Shown piece by piece: positions 40,000-49,345 of a stretch of DNA of 64,000 nucleotides. A model generated the notes under the pieces. That model was not told where the DNA came from and ran no database searches. It saw only the letters and a program-made list of their open reading frames with translations. Made by a program: the position numbers and the translations under genes. Source of the stretch: Veillonella sp. CHU740 (GTDB lineage Bacteria; Bacillota; Negativicutes; Veillonellales; Veillonellaceae); the NCBI RefSeq assembly GCF_003992055.1, contig NZ_RQVD01000009.1, positions 1-64,000 on the forward strand, given 5' to 3'. Position 1 is the stretch's first letter; every line of letters starts with the position of its first letter.

Positions 40000-40092
40000 T
40001 CAATAGGAAAAAACTAATTCATGCATCATGCTGTCCCCAACAAAGCATTCACTCAACTAATTCCATTATATTTTCTTGCATCTTTTCATAAC

Positions 40093-40149
40093 AAAAAACG
40101 ATATACCCGACACTAGCAGAGCTCTCTCTGCTAGTATTGTTGTATATCG
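40093..40149 (-). terminator. Terminator of the GNAT gene
   Basis: A long hairpin (40099-40149) joins CGATATAC/GTATATCG outer and ACTAGCAGAG/CTCTGCTAGT inner stems. On the minus strand it ends in a six-U run. Confidence 0.85.
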
Positions 40150-40156
40150 CTTTCGA

Positions 40157-41338
40157 TTACCACCATTCATTAATATATGTATTTTGTTTTGGGTAGGCAC
40201 GGTTCAATACTTCTAAAATATCTTCCGGCCCTTCTAATTTTTCCTCAAAGGCCAATTCTGTGGCGCTCATGCGTCCCATCAATAATAGTCCCAACGATCC
40301 TACTGAGAACACTAGTTTTGCATTCACGTCTACATGATCTTTATGCTTCACGATGTGTGCTTTTCCCTCTTTATATGACACGACATAGGTGCCGTGATTC
40401 CACGGACATAGTTCATCGCGCACCCCAAATTGGATAGCTCCTTCTAAGGCTACTGGAACAGGGATACTCTCCATCGCTAATTTCACGTCCACGATACGAC
40501 TCATCATAAACGGCATCGTGCTATGTCCCACTTTTCCATCTGGCTGAAAGATATACCCTTGGTCAATCATGCCTTCGTTCCAACGTACACTTTCACCTTG
40601 GGAGCGATGATTATATAAGAAGTTCAATAACGACTTCTGTGCTCGACGTGTCGTGTACACAAATTCTGACACACTGATTTCAGGCTCTCCCAATCGATAG
40701 AAACAATACCCTTCTAATTGGCCAGAATCATTTTTCACATACCCTACTTGTACGCCTTCTGCAAATAGGGACTCTAACAAACGAACCCATTCTTTTTCTT
40801 TGCGCAAAGAATAGCCCGACAATGGTTTTGTATACGTTTCGTACACCCCAGCCAATCGTTTCCACTCGCGTGGGGACCGCAGCATGCCAAAGGATAACTC
40901 ATGGCTCGTCAACGGACGAAGGTCATCTAGTTTCATCGTTTGCACCCATTGGTGTGCATATAATTCCCAACCATATTGTTGGTAAAAGCCCGCTTTCGAT
41001 GGCATCAAAATGGTTAACCCTTGACCTCGTTTTTTCAATTCTTCTAAGGCTGCTTTCAATAATTTTTTACCTACCCCATGACGGCGCATAATAGGATCCG
41101 TAGCCACCCCAATCATATAGCTCATAGGGAGGTTCACGCCACGAACACGAATTGTATTTTGTCGCAAATGAACGGTACTCACTAAATAGCTGTGATCGAT
41201 ACCGACCATCGTATTGTCCGCTTCATAGGCTTTGTCGAAATAATAATTAAAAAATGGATGCCCTTCTGGCTCGAAGCAGTAGGCCCACAAACGTTTTACA
41301 TCATTGAAATCCGTCTCTTTTGCTATTCTAAACTTCAA
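40157..41338 (-). CDS. GNAT N-acetyltransferase, Eis-like
   Basis: 393 aa, started at TTG (41338) because AGAGGG lies six bases upstream and the product then begins MKFRIAKETDFNDVKRLW, the normal start of the family. A longer frame adds ten residues with no ribosome-binding site. The GNAT acetyl-CoA loop is in GVATDPIMRRHGVGKKLL. The second half has a degenerate GNAT fold followed by an SCP2-like domain (about 290-390), the Eis layout. It probably acetylates an amine of a small molecule or peptide; the target is unknown. Single-gene unit. Confidence 0.85.
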   Translation of the reverse strand: MKFRIAKETDFNDVKRLWAYCFEPEGHPFFNYYFDKAYEADNTMVGIDHSYLVSTVHLRQNTIRVRGVNLPMSYMIGVATDPIMRRHGVGKKLLKAALEELKKRGQGLTILMPSKAGFYQQYGWELYAHQWVQTMKLDDLRPLTSHELSFGMLRSPREWKRLAGVYETYTKPLSGYSLRKEKEWVRLLESLFAEGVQVGYVKNDSGQLEGYCFYRLGEPEISVSEFVYTTRRAQKSLLNFLYNHRSQGESVRWNEGMIDQGYIFQPDGKVGHSTMPFMMSRIVDVKLAMESIPVPVALEGAIQFGVRDELCPWNHGTYVVSYKEGKAHIVKHKDHVDVNAKLVFSVGSLGLLLMGRMSATELAFEEKLEGPEDILEVLNRAYPKQNTYINEWW

Positions 41339-41404
41339 AATTATCCCTCTTCCATAGATATGGTACACATACTAACAGTTCAATTCATCTATCTTATTAT
41401 TATA

Positions 41405-41435
41405 TAAAAAAATAAGGGTCTACTGCTAGACCCTT
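41405..41435 (-). terminator. Terminator of the LysE-type exporter gene
   Basis: AAGGGTCTA (41414-41422) and TAGACCCTT (41427-41435) form a nine-pair stem with a four-base loop, followed on the minus strand by seven U. Confidence 0.9.
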
Positions 41436-41510
41436 TATACACTTCTTTTGTGAAAGTTTACAAATCCAACAACTTACTATGTTGTACTGTATATAAAACA
41501 AAATGTTAGC

Positions 41511-42119
41511 TTATAGATACATAAACACACCATCTACGAATAATTTTGCTCCGTAGCCGAATAAGATGAGTCCACAAATGCGATTAATCCAAACAAGCTG
41601 AGAAATTTGTATCCGCTTGGCTAACTTATGAATGATCGTAGACAAAGCACCAAACCAAGCAAAGGCAGATACGATATACCCCAGCAAGAAATATATAGCC
41701 GCATCCTCTGGAATGCTAGCTTTCACAGCGCCGAACATCATCGTCACATCGATCAGTGCCTGTGGATTCAACCATGCCACTGCAAAGGCTGTGGTCACAA
41801 TATTCCAAATCGTCACATTCGTATCCATGTGAGATACTTGTGGTTCTGAATTAAACACGGTATAGCCCATATAAAAAATAACGGCCCCACCTAGCAATAG
41901 GATAATACCTTTCAGAAATGTCCATATATCAAAGATAGCACCGATGCCATAAAAGGCAGACACGCTTAATGTAATATCAAAAAATGCCACAATTAAAATG
42001 GTCATCACAATGCGAGAGACCTTTTGGACCAACGCGGTATTCACAATAAATAGGTTTTGCATTCCAATGGGTGCCAATACAGCAAATCCCAATAGAAGCC
42101 CTTCCCAAAAATAGGTCAT
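41511..42119 (-). CDS. LysE/ArgO-family amino acid exporter
   Basis: 202 aa from ATG at 42119, chosen because AAAGGAGCCAAT lies just upstream. About six hydrophobic segments are seen. The first contains LGFAVLAPIGMQNLFI, the LysE/RhtB signature (GPxxxxxxxxxxxG-like), and the fourth has AWLNPQALIDV with the conserved NPxA. It likely exports basic or other amino acids. Single-gene unit with its own terminator; no LysG-type regulator is adjacent. Confidence 0.88.
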   Translation of the reverse strand: MTYFWEGLLLGFAVLAPIGMQNLFIVNTALVQKVSRIVMTILIVAFFDITLSVSAFYGIGAIFDIWTFLKGIILLLGGAVIFYMGYTVFNSEPQVSHMDTNVTIWNIVTTAFAVAWLNPQALIDVTMMFGAVKASIPEDAAIYFLLGYIVSAFAWFGALSTIIHKLAKRIQISQLVWINRICGLILFGYGAKLFVDGVFMYL

Positions 42120-42260
42120 ATTGGCTCCTTTCATTATCTACATCCATTCTGTTACTACCTAGGTATTGTACGGCTTGACGTGAAGTCTTGTACAGTTCCA
42201 GTAAGCGCGTCCCCAAAAGACATCGCCAAGAACGAGCTACTTTTTAACCAACGAGAAAAT

Positions 42261-42295
42261 AAAACTCCTAGGAACCTATGCTATTGTTCCTAGGA
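42261..42295 (-). terminator. Terminator of the DUF2156 gene
   Basis: TCCTAGGAAC (42266-42275) and GTTCCTAGGA (42286-42295) make a perfect 10 bp stem; the minus strand continues GTTTTATTTT. Confidence 0.75.
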
Positions 42296-42310
42296 ATTAC
42301 ATGCGATTTG

Positions 42311-43228
42311 TTATAGAGTGTCATCACAGCCACCCTGTTTGATACAACGGGCATCAAATTTTTCTGCAAAATGGTCTGGATGATACGATTCTTTCGCCAT
42401 GCGAAGGCCTGGCAATCCCATATCTTCTTCACGGTTGATAAATTTCGTATCGGCGAATTCATGACGAATAAATTCATTATTGATAGCTTGATACAAACCA
42501 CGAATAGTCGGATTTGCTTTTTCAATGTGGATCAAAGCCATATGTTCATTCAGCATTTCCCCAATCGTGAAAGCCTCGACATGTCCGAACAGTTTAATGC
42601 ATCCGCCCACAAGACCTAATGCATCCCAATGATCAAAGAGTAAGTTGATAGCTGTTAACTCATCTTCAATTCCTTCTTCATGATGAGTTTCTACCCATTG
42701 CGCTGCCGCTTCTCGGCAAAGTGGAATTGTAGTCTCATCAATGGGCATATATTCATAGTTAGAATATTGCATACGGAATTGATTTAAATGATTTTTCTTT
42801 TGACGTAACTTTTTACCAGCTAAGGTAATCATATCTTCTGTACGATAAATATATTCAAAGTTATCTCTGTCTGCAGTAAATTCATAACAATCTGGACATA
42901 GCTTTTGCATTCGTTCCATCATAATAGGGTTAACACCTTTTAATAAAAATGGAATTTGATTGTCTTTGAACCATTCCTTAGCCATTTGTAAACCATCGAC
43001 AAATTTGGCATCTTTTCCTGCAAATGGTGGCAACATAAATGGAGTGTCCGTCACTCCGCCACCTTTAATAAATAATACGCCTTCTTCTTCTGCCCAAGTA
43101 ATGCCATACGCATCTTGCCACATAAACAATGTAGTAAAACTGTTATCTGACGCTTCATAATGATGCTCTGCAAAATACGCATCAATACGGGGCTTATCTT
43201 CTAAGGTAAAACGCTTGAAGTCTAAAAT
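42311..43228 (-). CDS. DUF2156 (GNAT-like) protein, probable ATT start codon
   Basis: 305 aa when started at an ATT codon at 43228. In that frame a TAG stop lies five codons upstream (43241-43243), and no ATG, GTG or TTG occurs before residue 34 of the protein. AGGAGG (43237-43242) is spaced eight bases from the ATT. The N-terminal sequence (DFKRFTLEDKPRID, EASDNSFTTLFMWQDAYG) is the usual start of DUF2156 proteins, so translation must begin upstream of the internal TTG. The C-terminal half is GNAT-like (IGEMLNEHMALIHIEKANP). Members resemble the catalytic domain of aminoacyl-phosphatidylglycerol synthases; the substrate is unknown. Confidence 0.82.
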   Translation of the reverse strand: MLDFKRFTLEDKPRIDAYFAEHHYEASDNSFTTLFMWQDAYGITWAEEEGVLFIKGGGVTDTPFMLPPFAGKDAKFVDGLQMAKEWFKDNQIPFLLKGVNPIMMERMQKLCPDCYEFTADRDNFEYIYRTEDMITLAGKKLRQKKNHLNQFRMQYSNYEYMPIDETTIPLCREAAAQWVETHHEEGIEDELTAINLLFDHWDALGLVGGCIKLFGHVEAFTIGEMLNEHMALIHIEKANPTIRGLYQAINNEFIRHEFADTKFINREEDMGLPGLRMAKESYHPDHFAEKFDARCIKQGGCDDTL

Positions 43229-43433
43229 AGGACTCGCCTCCTAATACACTGATTTTATGATATAACATTACTATTATATGCTATTCATCGATAAAATTCA
43301 ATGCAGAAAAAGTATAATGCCATTTCGAGTAGTAACCATGTGACGCACCTTTACTACCTAAACACTGAGGAACGCAGTTACGAGTAGCAGCCTTTGTTGC
43401 GTTCGTAACCACCTAAATTACGAAAACGCAAAA

Positions 43434-43506
43434 AGACCGCAACATACCCCTGAACAAACCTACCGTAGGATCAGTTTGAGAAGGGGTGTGTTACGGTCTT
43501 CCCTTA
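43434..43506. repeat. Hairpin repeat element, copy 1
   Basis: AGACCG (43434-43439) pairs with CGGTCT (43494-43499), and 11 of the 12 inner positions also pair. The loop holds a 24-base core (43455-43478), CAAACCTACCGTAGG then ATCAGTTTG, which is itself partly self-complementary. On the minus strand the stem is followed by five U, so this copy can act as the gyrA-side terminator. The upstream flank (43361-43421) holds a further imperfect inverted repeat. Confidence 0.7.
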
Positions 43507-43547
43507 TACTAATTTAGACAGAACGCCGCAGGCTACATAGCGAAACA

Positions 43548-43613
43548 AGTGACGACCCGTAGCAAACCTACCGTAGGATCAGTTTGTGGAGGAATGTGTC
43601 GTGCTCTTCCCTT
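43548..43613. repeat. Hairpin repeat element, copy 2
   Basis: The same 24-base core recurs without change at 43563-43586, 108 bp from copy 1. Its flanking stem (GACGAC/GTCGTG) is weaker, and both copies end in CTTCCCTT. It lies 33-98 bp after the gyrA stop codon. Confidence 0.7.
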
Positions 43614-43645
43614 GTTCTCAATTAAGAAAAGCAAGAAAGCCGATA

Positions 43646-46120
43646 TTAGAACAAGCTTTCGTCTTCTTTTAGTGCTTCACTCGAGATAACCGCCACAGAG
43701 GCAATTTTATCTCCTTCGTCTAAGTTCTGTGTTTTCACGCCAGAAATGGCTTTACTTTTCTTCACAGCAATGTCGTTCACGTCAAAGCGAATGATCTTGC
43801 CTTGTTCAGAAATCAGCATCATTTCATCGTTGTCATTTACGATTTCCACGGCTACTACTTCGCCAGTTTTATCCGTGATTTTAAAGTTTTTCGTTCCTTT
43901 ACCACCACGTTTTTGCACTGTGTAGGAGCTTTCTACATTGCGCTTGCCATAGCCTTCTTCACTGATAGTGAATACTTGGCATTCTTCGCCAGTACCGTGG
44001 ATGATGCTAGCACCTACCACTTCATCGCCAGCGTTTAGGTTGATACCTTTCACGCCACGAGCAGCGCGTTTCATCAAGCGTACATCTGCTTCATGGAAAC
44101 GAATCGCCATACCTTTTTTCGTGCCTAGCAATACATCTTGGTTGCCATAGGTCAAGCCTACAGAGATCAACTGATCCCCTTCGTCCAATGCCACTGCATT
44201 CAAGCCACCACGGCGGATGTTGCGGTATTCATCAATGGATGTCCGTTTTACAACGCCCTGTTTTGTAACCATGAACAAGTTCACATCGCTGGAAATACGT
44301 TCTAAGTCGATCATGTTCGTCACTGTTTCCCCTACATTAAGAGGAAGTACGTTGATAATGGCTGTACCACGAGAGTTACGGCTCGATGCTTCTGGAACTT
44401 CGTATGCTTTCAAGCGGTACGCACGACCTGTTGATGTAAAGAATAACAATGTATTATGGGTCCGCACATGCATAATTTGCGCCACATAATCGTCTTCTTT
44501 CGTTTTCATACCCACAACACCTACGCCACCTTTATGTTGGTTGCGGTACACATTGGCATTCATGCGTTTGATATAGCCTTGACGAGTTAAAGTGATCACC
44601 ATTTCTTCGTCAGCAATTAAATCTTCTACATCAAAGTCAGAGGTATCGATTGTGATTTCACTACGACGTTTGTCGCCATATTTTTCTTTCATGGCGATCA
44701 ATTCTTCTTTGATGATGTCACGTTGGCGTGCATCGGAGGCTAAGATCGCTTTCAAGTCCGCAATCAACACCAATAATGCCACATGTTCTTCTTCAATTTT
44801 TTCACGTTCCAAGCCTGTTAAACGAGCTAAACGCATATCTAAAATAGCATTCGCTTGAATTTCTGTAAGGCTGAACTTTTCAATCAAAGCGGTGCGAGCA
44901 ATATCTGTAGTTTGAGAACTACGGATAGTATGGATTACCTCATCAATATGATCTAAGGCAATCAGCAAACCCTCCAATACGTGGGCACGAGCTTCTGCTT
45001 TTGCCAAGTCGAACTCAGTACGGCGTACGATCACTTCTTGACGATGTGTTAAGTAATGACCTAATACTTCTTTCAACGTCAATACTTTTGGATGGCCTTT
45101 CACCAATGCCAACATAATCACGCCGAATGTATCTTGTAATTGTGTATGTTTATATAGTTTATTCAACACGATATCTGGTTGCACGTCAGCACGCAATTCG
45201 ATGACGATGCGAAGACCACGGCGGTCACTTTCATCACGAAGGGCGGTAATGCCGTCCACCACTTTATCACGGCTTAAATCTGCAATAGTTGCAATCAAGC
45301 GTGCTTTATTCACTTGGTACGGAATTTCTGTGACCACGATACGGTGTTTGCCTTTCGTCATAGCCTCAATGTGAGCTTTCGCGCGCATTTTGATGCTACC
45401 ACGACCTGTGGCGTAGGCTTTTTTAATACCCTCACGACCAAGGATAGACGCTCCTGTTGGGAAGTCTGGACCTTTGATAGCCGTCATCAATTGGTTCACA
45501 TCTACCTCTGGATCGTCGATGAGCATCACGAGACCATCTACCACTTCCCCTAAGTTGTGAGGCGGAATGTTCGTCGCCATCCCCACGGCAATGCCGGCGG
45601 AACCATTGATCAACAAGTTCGGAATCTTTGCTGGAAGTACAGTTGGTTCTTCCAAAGATTCGTCATAGTTCGGCATGAAGTCCACTGTTTTCTTCTCGAT
45701 ATCTGCTAGCATTTCTGTGGCAATGCGAGACATACGAACTTCTGTATACCGCATAGCCGCTGCAGAATCGCCGTCAATGGAACCAAAGTTACCATGGCCA
45801 TCCACTAGCGGATATCTTGTATTAAAATCTTGGGCCAAACGCACCGTTGCATCGTACACAGAGCTATCACCATGTGGATGGTATTTACCAAGTACGTCGC
45901 CGACGATACGAGCCGATTTTTTGTACGGTTTCGACGGTGTCATGCCTGTTTCATGCATCGCATATAAAATACGACGGTGTACAGGTTTCAACCCATCACG
46001 TACATCTGGAAGGGCGCGCATAACGATAACGCTCATCGCGTAATCGATGTAGGAACTGCGCATTTCTTTATCGATTTGGACCGGCACAATCTTGCCGTGA
46101 CTCCAAGCCTTTTCCTCCAT
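43646..46120 (-). CDS. gyrA: DNA gyrase subunit A
   Basis: 824 aa. The breakage-reunion domain has the catalytic Tyr125 in [11 protein letters not shown] and the [13 protein letters not shown] loop. Ser86 and Asp90 there correspond to Ser83 and Asp87 of E. coli, i.e. the quinolone-sensitive residues. The C-terminal domain shows the repeated beta-pinwheel blades and a QKRGGKG GyrA-box. It introduces negative supercoils with GyrB, which is not in this window. It is a single gene here, preceded by a probable promoter at 46162-46190. Confidence 0.97.
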   Translation of the reverse strand: MEEKAWSHGKIVPVQIDKEMRSSYIDYAMSVIVMRALPDVRDGLKPVHRRILYAMHETGMTPSKPYKKSARIVGDVLGKYHPHGDSSVYDATVRLAQDFNTRYPLVDGHGNFGSIDGDSAAAMRYTEVRMSRIATEMLADIEKKTVDFMPNYDESLEEPTVLPAKIPNLLINGSAGIAVGMATNIPPHNLGEVVDGLVMLIDDPEVDVNQLMTAIKGPDFPTGASILGREGIKKAYATGRGSIKMRAKAHIEAMTKGKHRIVVTEIPYQVNKARLIATIADLSRDKVVDGITALRDESDRRGLRIVIELRADVQPDIVLNKLYKHTQLQDTFGVIMLALVKGHPKVLTLKEVLGHYLTHRQEVIVRRTEFDLAKAEARAHVLEGLLIALDHIDEVIHTIRSSQTTDIARTALIEKFSLTEIQANAILDMRLARLTGLEREKIEEEHVALLVLIADLKAILASDARQRDIIKEELIAMKEKYGDKRRSEITIDTSDFDVEDLIADEEMVITLTRQGYIKRMNANVYRNQHKGGVGVVGMKTKEDDYVAQIMHVRTHNTLLFFTSTGRAYRLKAYEVPEASSRNSRGTAIINVLPLNVGETVTNMIDLERISSDVNLFMVTKQGVVKRTSIDEYRNIRRGGLNAVALDEGDQLISVGLTYGNQDVLLGTKKGMAIRFHEADVRLMKRAARGVKGINLNAGDEVVGASIIHGTGEECQVFTISEEGYGKRNVESSYTVQKRGGKGTKNFKITDKTGEVVAVEIVNDNDEMMLISEQGKIIRFDVNDIAVKKSKAISGVKTQNLDEGDKIASVAVISSEALKEDESLF

Positions 46121-46161
46121 TGTATCACCTCATTTTTAAAAACGAATCTATTAACTAATCC

Positions 46162-46190
46162 ATTATACCATTTTATGCACTTTTTTTCTA
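46162..46190 (-). promoter_or_regulatory. Probable gyrA promoter
   Basis: Perfect TATAAT (46162-46167) on the minus strand, 17 bp from a poor -35 hexamer TAGAAA (46185-46190). It would start transcription about 35 bases before gyrA. Confidence 0.5.
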
Positions 46191-46274
46191 TCTTTTTACA
46201 TGAAAGTTTCAATACACTCAAATTTTAATGCTTATGAAAGTATATTTCGTATAATTATTCCTATAAAGCTATCC

Positions 46275-47429
46275 TTATTTGCTTAACATCGCCTCATTTA
46301 ATCGATTCATACGGAACTGTTCCACCACATCGATCATAAAGCGTTCATCATGGATAGGATTCACATCCATTTTGAATAGGTGTGATGAACAATGACAATC
46401 ACTGCAACCAAAACCTTTCACCTCGTCTACGCTAATAGCCTTCATCGCCTTTGCCAATTTACATTCTAAATCGCTGGAGCTGCGAATCGGTAAGGCTGCC
46501 ACAACAGTACTGACACTTCGCAAATAATCTAGATGCCAATGTTTTTGTTTACGCTTCCGTTTATGACGTTCTATGCGTTTTCCTAAATTGGCTTTCGCTG
46601 ACCCTACATAGATATAATACCCAGCTTCAAAATGCATGTCTCCCTTACTGCCGATGGTTACGGTCACTGGCTCTTCCACCTGCAACACCATGAGGTAATC
46701 CCCTCGGTCCTCTGCTTCTCGTTGCACCGCTGCATCATTGTATAAGCACTCACGCACCACTGTAGGTTTAGTAAATTCTGGTGTCCACTGCAATGCCATA
46801 GCTTTCCAGTCTAACTGTGGTGCTACCTCTATAAATGTCTTCGTAAATTCCAAATCCGTGTGAAAGTCTGGAGAAAACCACAGAGCTCGTTCCCATTGCA
46901 CTAAGAACAAAATACCCGTGCGGTATCCCTCATGTTGTAACTCTTGCAAGTGTAGTAAATGTTTCCTACCACGCTCCGTTACCGCATCAGGAAACATGGC
47001 CCCTTGATCACCAAATAAGGTACAGGACTTTACTTCCAGTAAAAAGTGTTCTTCCTGATCATTGGTGAGAAGCAAATCAAAGCGACTATGACCCACAGTA
47101 TATTCACGGCGTACTACACGCCATTCCTCCCAACCTGGGATGAGTTGTTCAGCAATCATGTACTCCGCCATGTCATTACAATAATTGGTATCCAACATGA
47201 TAGGCACACCATCTCGTTCAATACCGATGACACGATATTGCGTTTTCGCGCCTTCTTTCGGATGATGCACCACATACATCTTCACCCCTACAAACAGGAG
47301 CTCCCACATACGACCTGGATTTGGCAAGTGAGCTGCTATGATTTGTCCCTGTAACTCTAAATGAACAACAAATCGGTTAGGTCGCTCTACAAAGGTAGCA
47401 ACCTGTACATTTTCATATAATACTTTCAT
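46275..47429 (-). CDS. sfsA: SfsA nuclease fused to a GIY-YIG-type (DUF123) domain
   Basis: 384 aa, about 150 longer than a simple SfsA. Residues 1 to about 235 are SfsA: FVERPNRFVVHLELQG, HLPNPGRMWELL, RFDLLL, and LLEVKSCTL with the E-x-K nuclease core. Residues of about 240-365 form a DUF123 domain with GYYIYVGSAKANLGKRIERH (GIY-YIG core) and HWHLDYL. SfsA acts on nucleic acid and was first linked to sugar fermentation control. The fusion suggests a joint nucleic-acid role. C-terminal GFGCSDCHCSSHLF is a Cys/His cluster typical of DUF123. Confidence 0.9.
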   Translation of the reverse strand: MKVLYENVQVATFVERPNRFVVHLELQGQIIAAHLPNPGRMWELLFVGVKMYVVHHPKEGAKTQYRVIGIERDGVPIMLDTNYCNDMAEYMIAEQLIPGWEEWRVVRREYTVGHSRFDLLLTNDQEEHFLLEVKSCTLFGDQGAMFPDAVTERGRKHLLHLQELQHEGYRTGILFLVQWERALWFSPDFHTDLEFTKTFIEVAPQLDWKAMALQWTPEFTKPTVVRECLYNDAAVQREAEDRGDYLMVLQVEEPVTVTIGSKGDMHFEAGYYIYVGSAKANLGKRIERHKRKRKQKHWHLDYLRSVSTVVAALPIRSSSDLECKLAKAMKAISVDEVKGFGCSDCHCSSHLFKMDVNPIHDERFMIDVVEQFRMNRLNEAMLSK

Positions 47430-47631
47430 ATATATCCTTACGTTCTATCACTTCATATTACATCATTATTAACCCATCTTCGCATAGTATTCTACGATAG
47501 GTTTTATACATATATCTAGATTTATACAATATATTTATCAAGATTAATACATTACAAAATCATCAAAAAAGATAAAATTTCTCTATTCACAGTGCTCTAA
47601 TATTCTAATTAGTAACATATATACACTACTC

Positions 47632-47759
47632 TGTGGATAACTATGTGAGTATCCTGTGCCTAATCTGTGTGTAAGCTCCAAGTTATTCACTGATATGTGG
47701 ATAACTCCGTGATTATCTTATGTATACTCTGTGTGTAATTCCAAGTTATCTTTGCTGTA
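47632..47759. repeat. Two tandem 64 bp repeats carrying DnaA boxes
   Basis: The unit starting at 47632 recurs at 47696 with roughly 80 percent identity by eye. Shared parts are TGTGGATAACT, then GTGA-TATC, CTGTGTGTAA, and TCCAAGTTAT. A shortened third unit begins at 47791. The DnaA boxes are thus carried by iterons. Confidence 0.65.
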
Positions 47760-47854
47760 TGTTTATTTTTGTCATAACTTAATCACTTTTTGTGGATAAT
47801 TCTGTGTGTAACTTTAAATTTCCCGTGTATAAGCCGTGTATAGTTTGTGAATAA
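47632..47854. other. DnaA-box cluster, candidate origin or DnaA-binding locus
   Basis: Four perfect TTATNCACA boxes occur on the minus strand: 47632-47640, 47696-47704 and 47791-47799 (TTATCCACA) and 47846-47854 (TTATTCACA). A one-mismatch box lies on the plus strand at 47683-47691, and several TGTGTGTAA near-matches lie between. All four perfect boxes point the same way. The rest of the 727 bp gap (47430-48156) is very AT-rich and has no gene. Function as an origin, DnaA-titration locus or DnaA-regulated promoter is inferred. Confidence 0.7.
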
Positions 47855-47991
47855 AATTCGTTGCCTCAGCTACATACAAGAACCACTTCTTATAGTATAC
47901 TAAGAGCATAGGCTTTCGCCTAGTCATGTATAGCAATTATATAATTTATTTTCATGAAACTGCAGTCTAAGACAATTTGATGTAAAATACT

Positions 47992-48000
47992 TGTTATAAT
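47992..48000 (+). promoter_or_regulatory. Extended -10 promoter of the reductase unit
   Basis: TG-T-TATAAT (47992-48000), an extended -10 with no good -35. Transcription would start near 48007, leaving a 150-base leader before the reductase gene. Confidence 0.45.
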
Positions 48001-48156
48001 TTTATACATACTACTACATAACATATAAATAGGTATACAGCCCTTCACTAGATTGACTAGATACATTATAGCTATCCAACATTATCTATATTAAGGACAA
48101 TACCTACTTTCATACACAATCATAAACAACATTTACTCAATTTTAAGGAGATACAC

Positions 48157-49344
48157 ATGGCACAAGTGGCAGGCAATTTACAACGTATCCGCAACGGGAA
48201 ACGCACATACGCAATTACCCCTCGCATACCTGGTGGTTTCGTACAACCACAAATGTTACAAAAATTTATCGACGTGGCAAACACATTCCACGCAACTTTG
48301 AAAATTACAGGTGCTCAACGCATCATGATTACAAACCTAAAGGCAGAAGATGTAGACAAAGCGTGGGCCATGCTTGGCATGGAACCAGCGCATACCGTAT
48401 CTAATCGTGTTCGTTCTGTGAAATTCTGCCCTGGCACGACATTCTGCAAACGTGCGAAACAAGACAGCGTACATTTAGGTATGCAATTAGAACGAAAATA
48501 CATCTCTAAAGAAATGCCTTCTAAAATGAAAATTGGCGTATCTGGTTGTCCTAACTCTTGCGCCGAAGCCATCACAAAAGATATCGGCGTTATCGGTAAT
48601 GACCAAGGTTGGCAAATCTATGCAGGTGGTAGCGCTGGCGCTCATCCACGCTTAGGCGATTTAATCACAGAGGTGGCTACCGAAGAGGAAGTACTAGCCA
48701 TCATCGACCGCATGATTACGTACTATAAAGAAAACGCGCAAATCGAGCGTATGGGCCAATTCATTGAACGCATCGGTCTTGCTGCTTTCAAAGCTGCTGT
48801 ATTAGACACAGTGGATGCTGCAGAAACTGCTCCGAAAGCCGCTGCAGAACCAGTGGTCAAATTACCAGGTCAAGGCAATGCAGGTCTTGTAGAAGCAGCT
48901 GCACCAACTAACGACAAAGGGGCCACACCACTTTCACCAGGACAACTGATTACAAAAGATACTATCGTTCGTCATATCGTTGACGTATACCCAGAATTAA
49001 TTCCTATTTTGCAATCCATGGGCATGGGGTGCCTTGGCTGTCCTTCTTCTACAGGGGAACCTCTATGGCAAGCGGCGAATATCCACGGCATGGACATCGA
49101 TGAATTAGTGGCAAAACTCAATGCTGGTCGCAATGTATCTGAAATTGCTATTACAAAAGATTCCATCATTCGTGATATTATAGATATGTATCCACAAACG
49201 GTGCCTGTGTTGCAATCCATCGGCATGGGTTGTCTTGGCTGCCCTTCCTCCACGGGGGAACCATTATGGCAAGCCGCTAGCATTCACGGCATGGATGTGG
49301 ATGAACTTGTTTCCAAATTAGAAGTCGCACGAAAAGGAGCGTAA
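48157..49344 (+). CDS. Siroheme/[4Fe-4S] nitrite/sulfite reductase-like half with two DUF1858 domains
   Basis: 395 aa. Residues 1 to about 215 are a single nitrite/sulfite reductase half: a ferredoxin-like N-terminal part (TPRIPGGFVQPQ, ITGAQRIMITNL) and the cluster/siroheme site Cys91, Cys97, Cys131 and Cys135 (CPGTTFC ... GCPNSC). A short Ala/Pro-rich linker follows. Residues 265-325 and 332-392 are two near-identical DUF1858 domains, each holding MGMGCLGC or IGMGCLGC and then PSSTGEPLWQAA. It probably reduces a sulfur or nitrogen oxyanion, or is an assimilatory/redox-sensing relative; canonical enzymes have two such halves. AAGGAGATACACATG sets the start. Confidence 0.85.
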   Translation: MAQVAGNLQRIRNGKRTYAITPRIPGGFVQPQMLQKFIDVANTFHATLKITGAQRIMITNLKAEDVDKAWAMLGMEPAHTVSNRVRSVKFCPGTTFCKRAKQDSVHLGMQLERKYISKEMPSKMKIGVSGCPNSCAEAITKDIGVIGNDQGWQIYAGGSAGAHPRLGDLITEVATEEEVLAIIDRMITYYKENAQIERMGQFIERIGLAAFKAAVLDTVDAAETAPKAAAEPVVKLPGQGNAGLVEAAAPTNDKGATPLSPGQLITKDTIVRHIVDVYPELIPILQSMGMGCLGCPSSTGEPLWQAANIHGMDIDELVAKLNAGRNVSEIAITKDSIIRDIIDMYPQTVPVLQSIGMGCLGCPSSTGEPLWQAASIHGMDVDELVSKLEVARKGA

Positions 49345-49345
49345 C

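Noticed and set aside
47632-47854. Plasmid-type iterons of an integrated replicon
   Set aside because: The repeats are built on DnaA boxes and no rep gene is nearby, so a chromosomal DnaA locus is the simpler reading.
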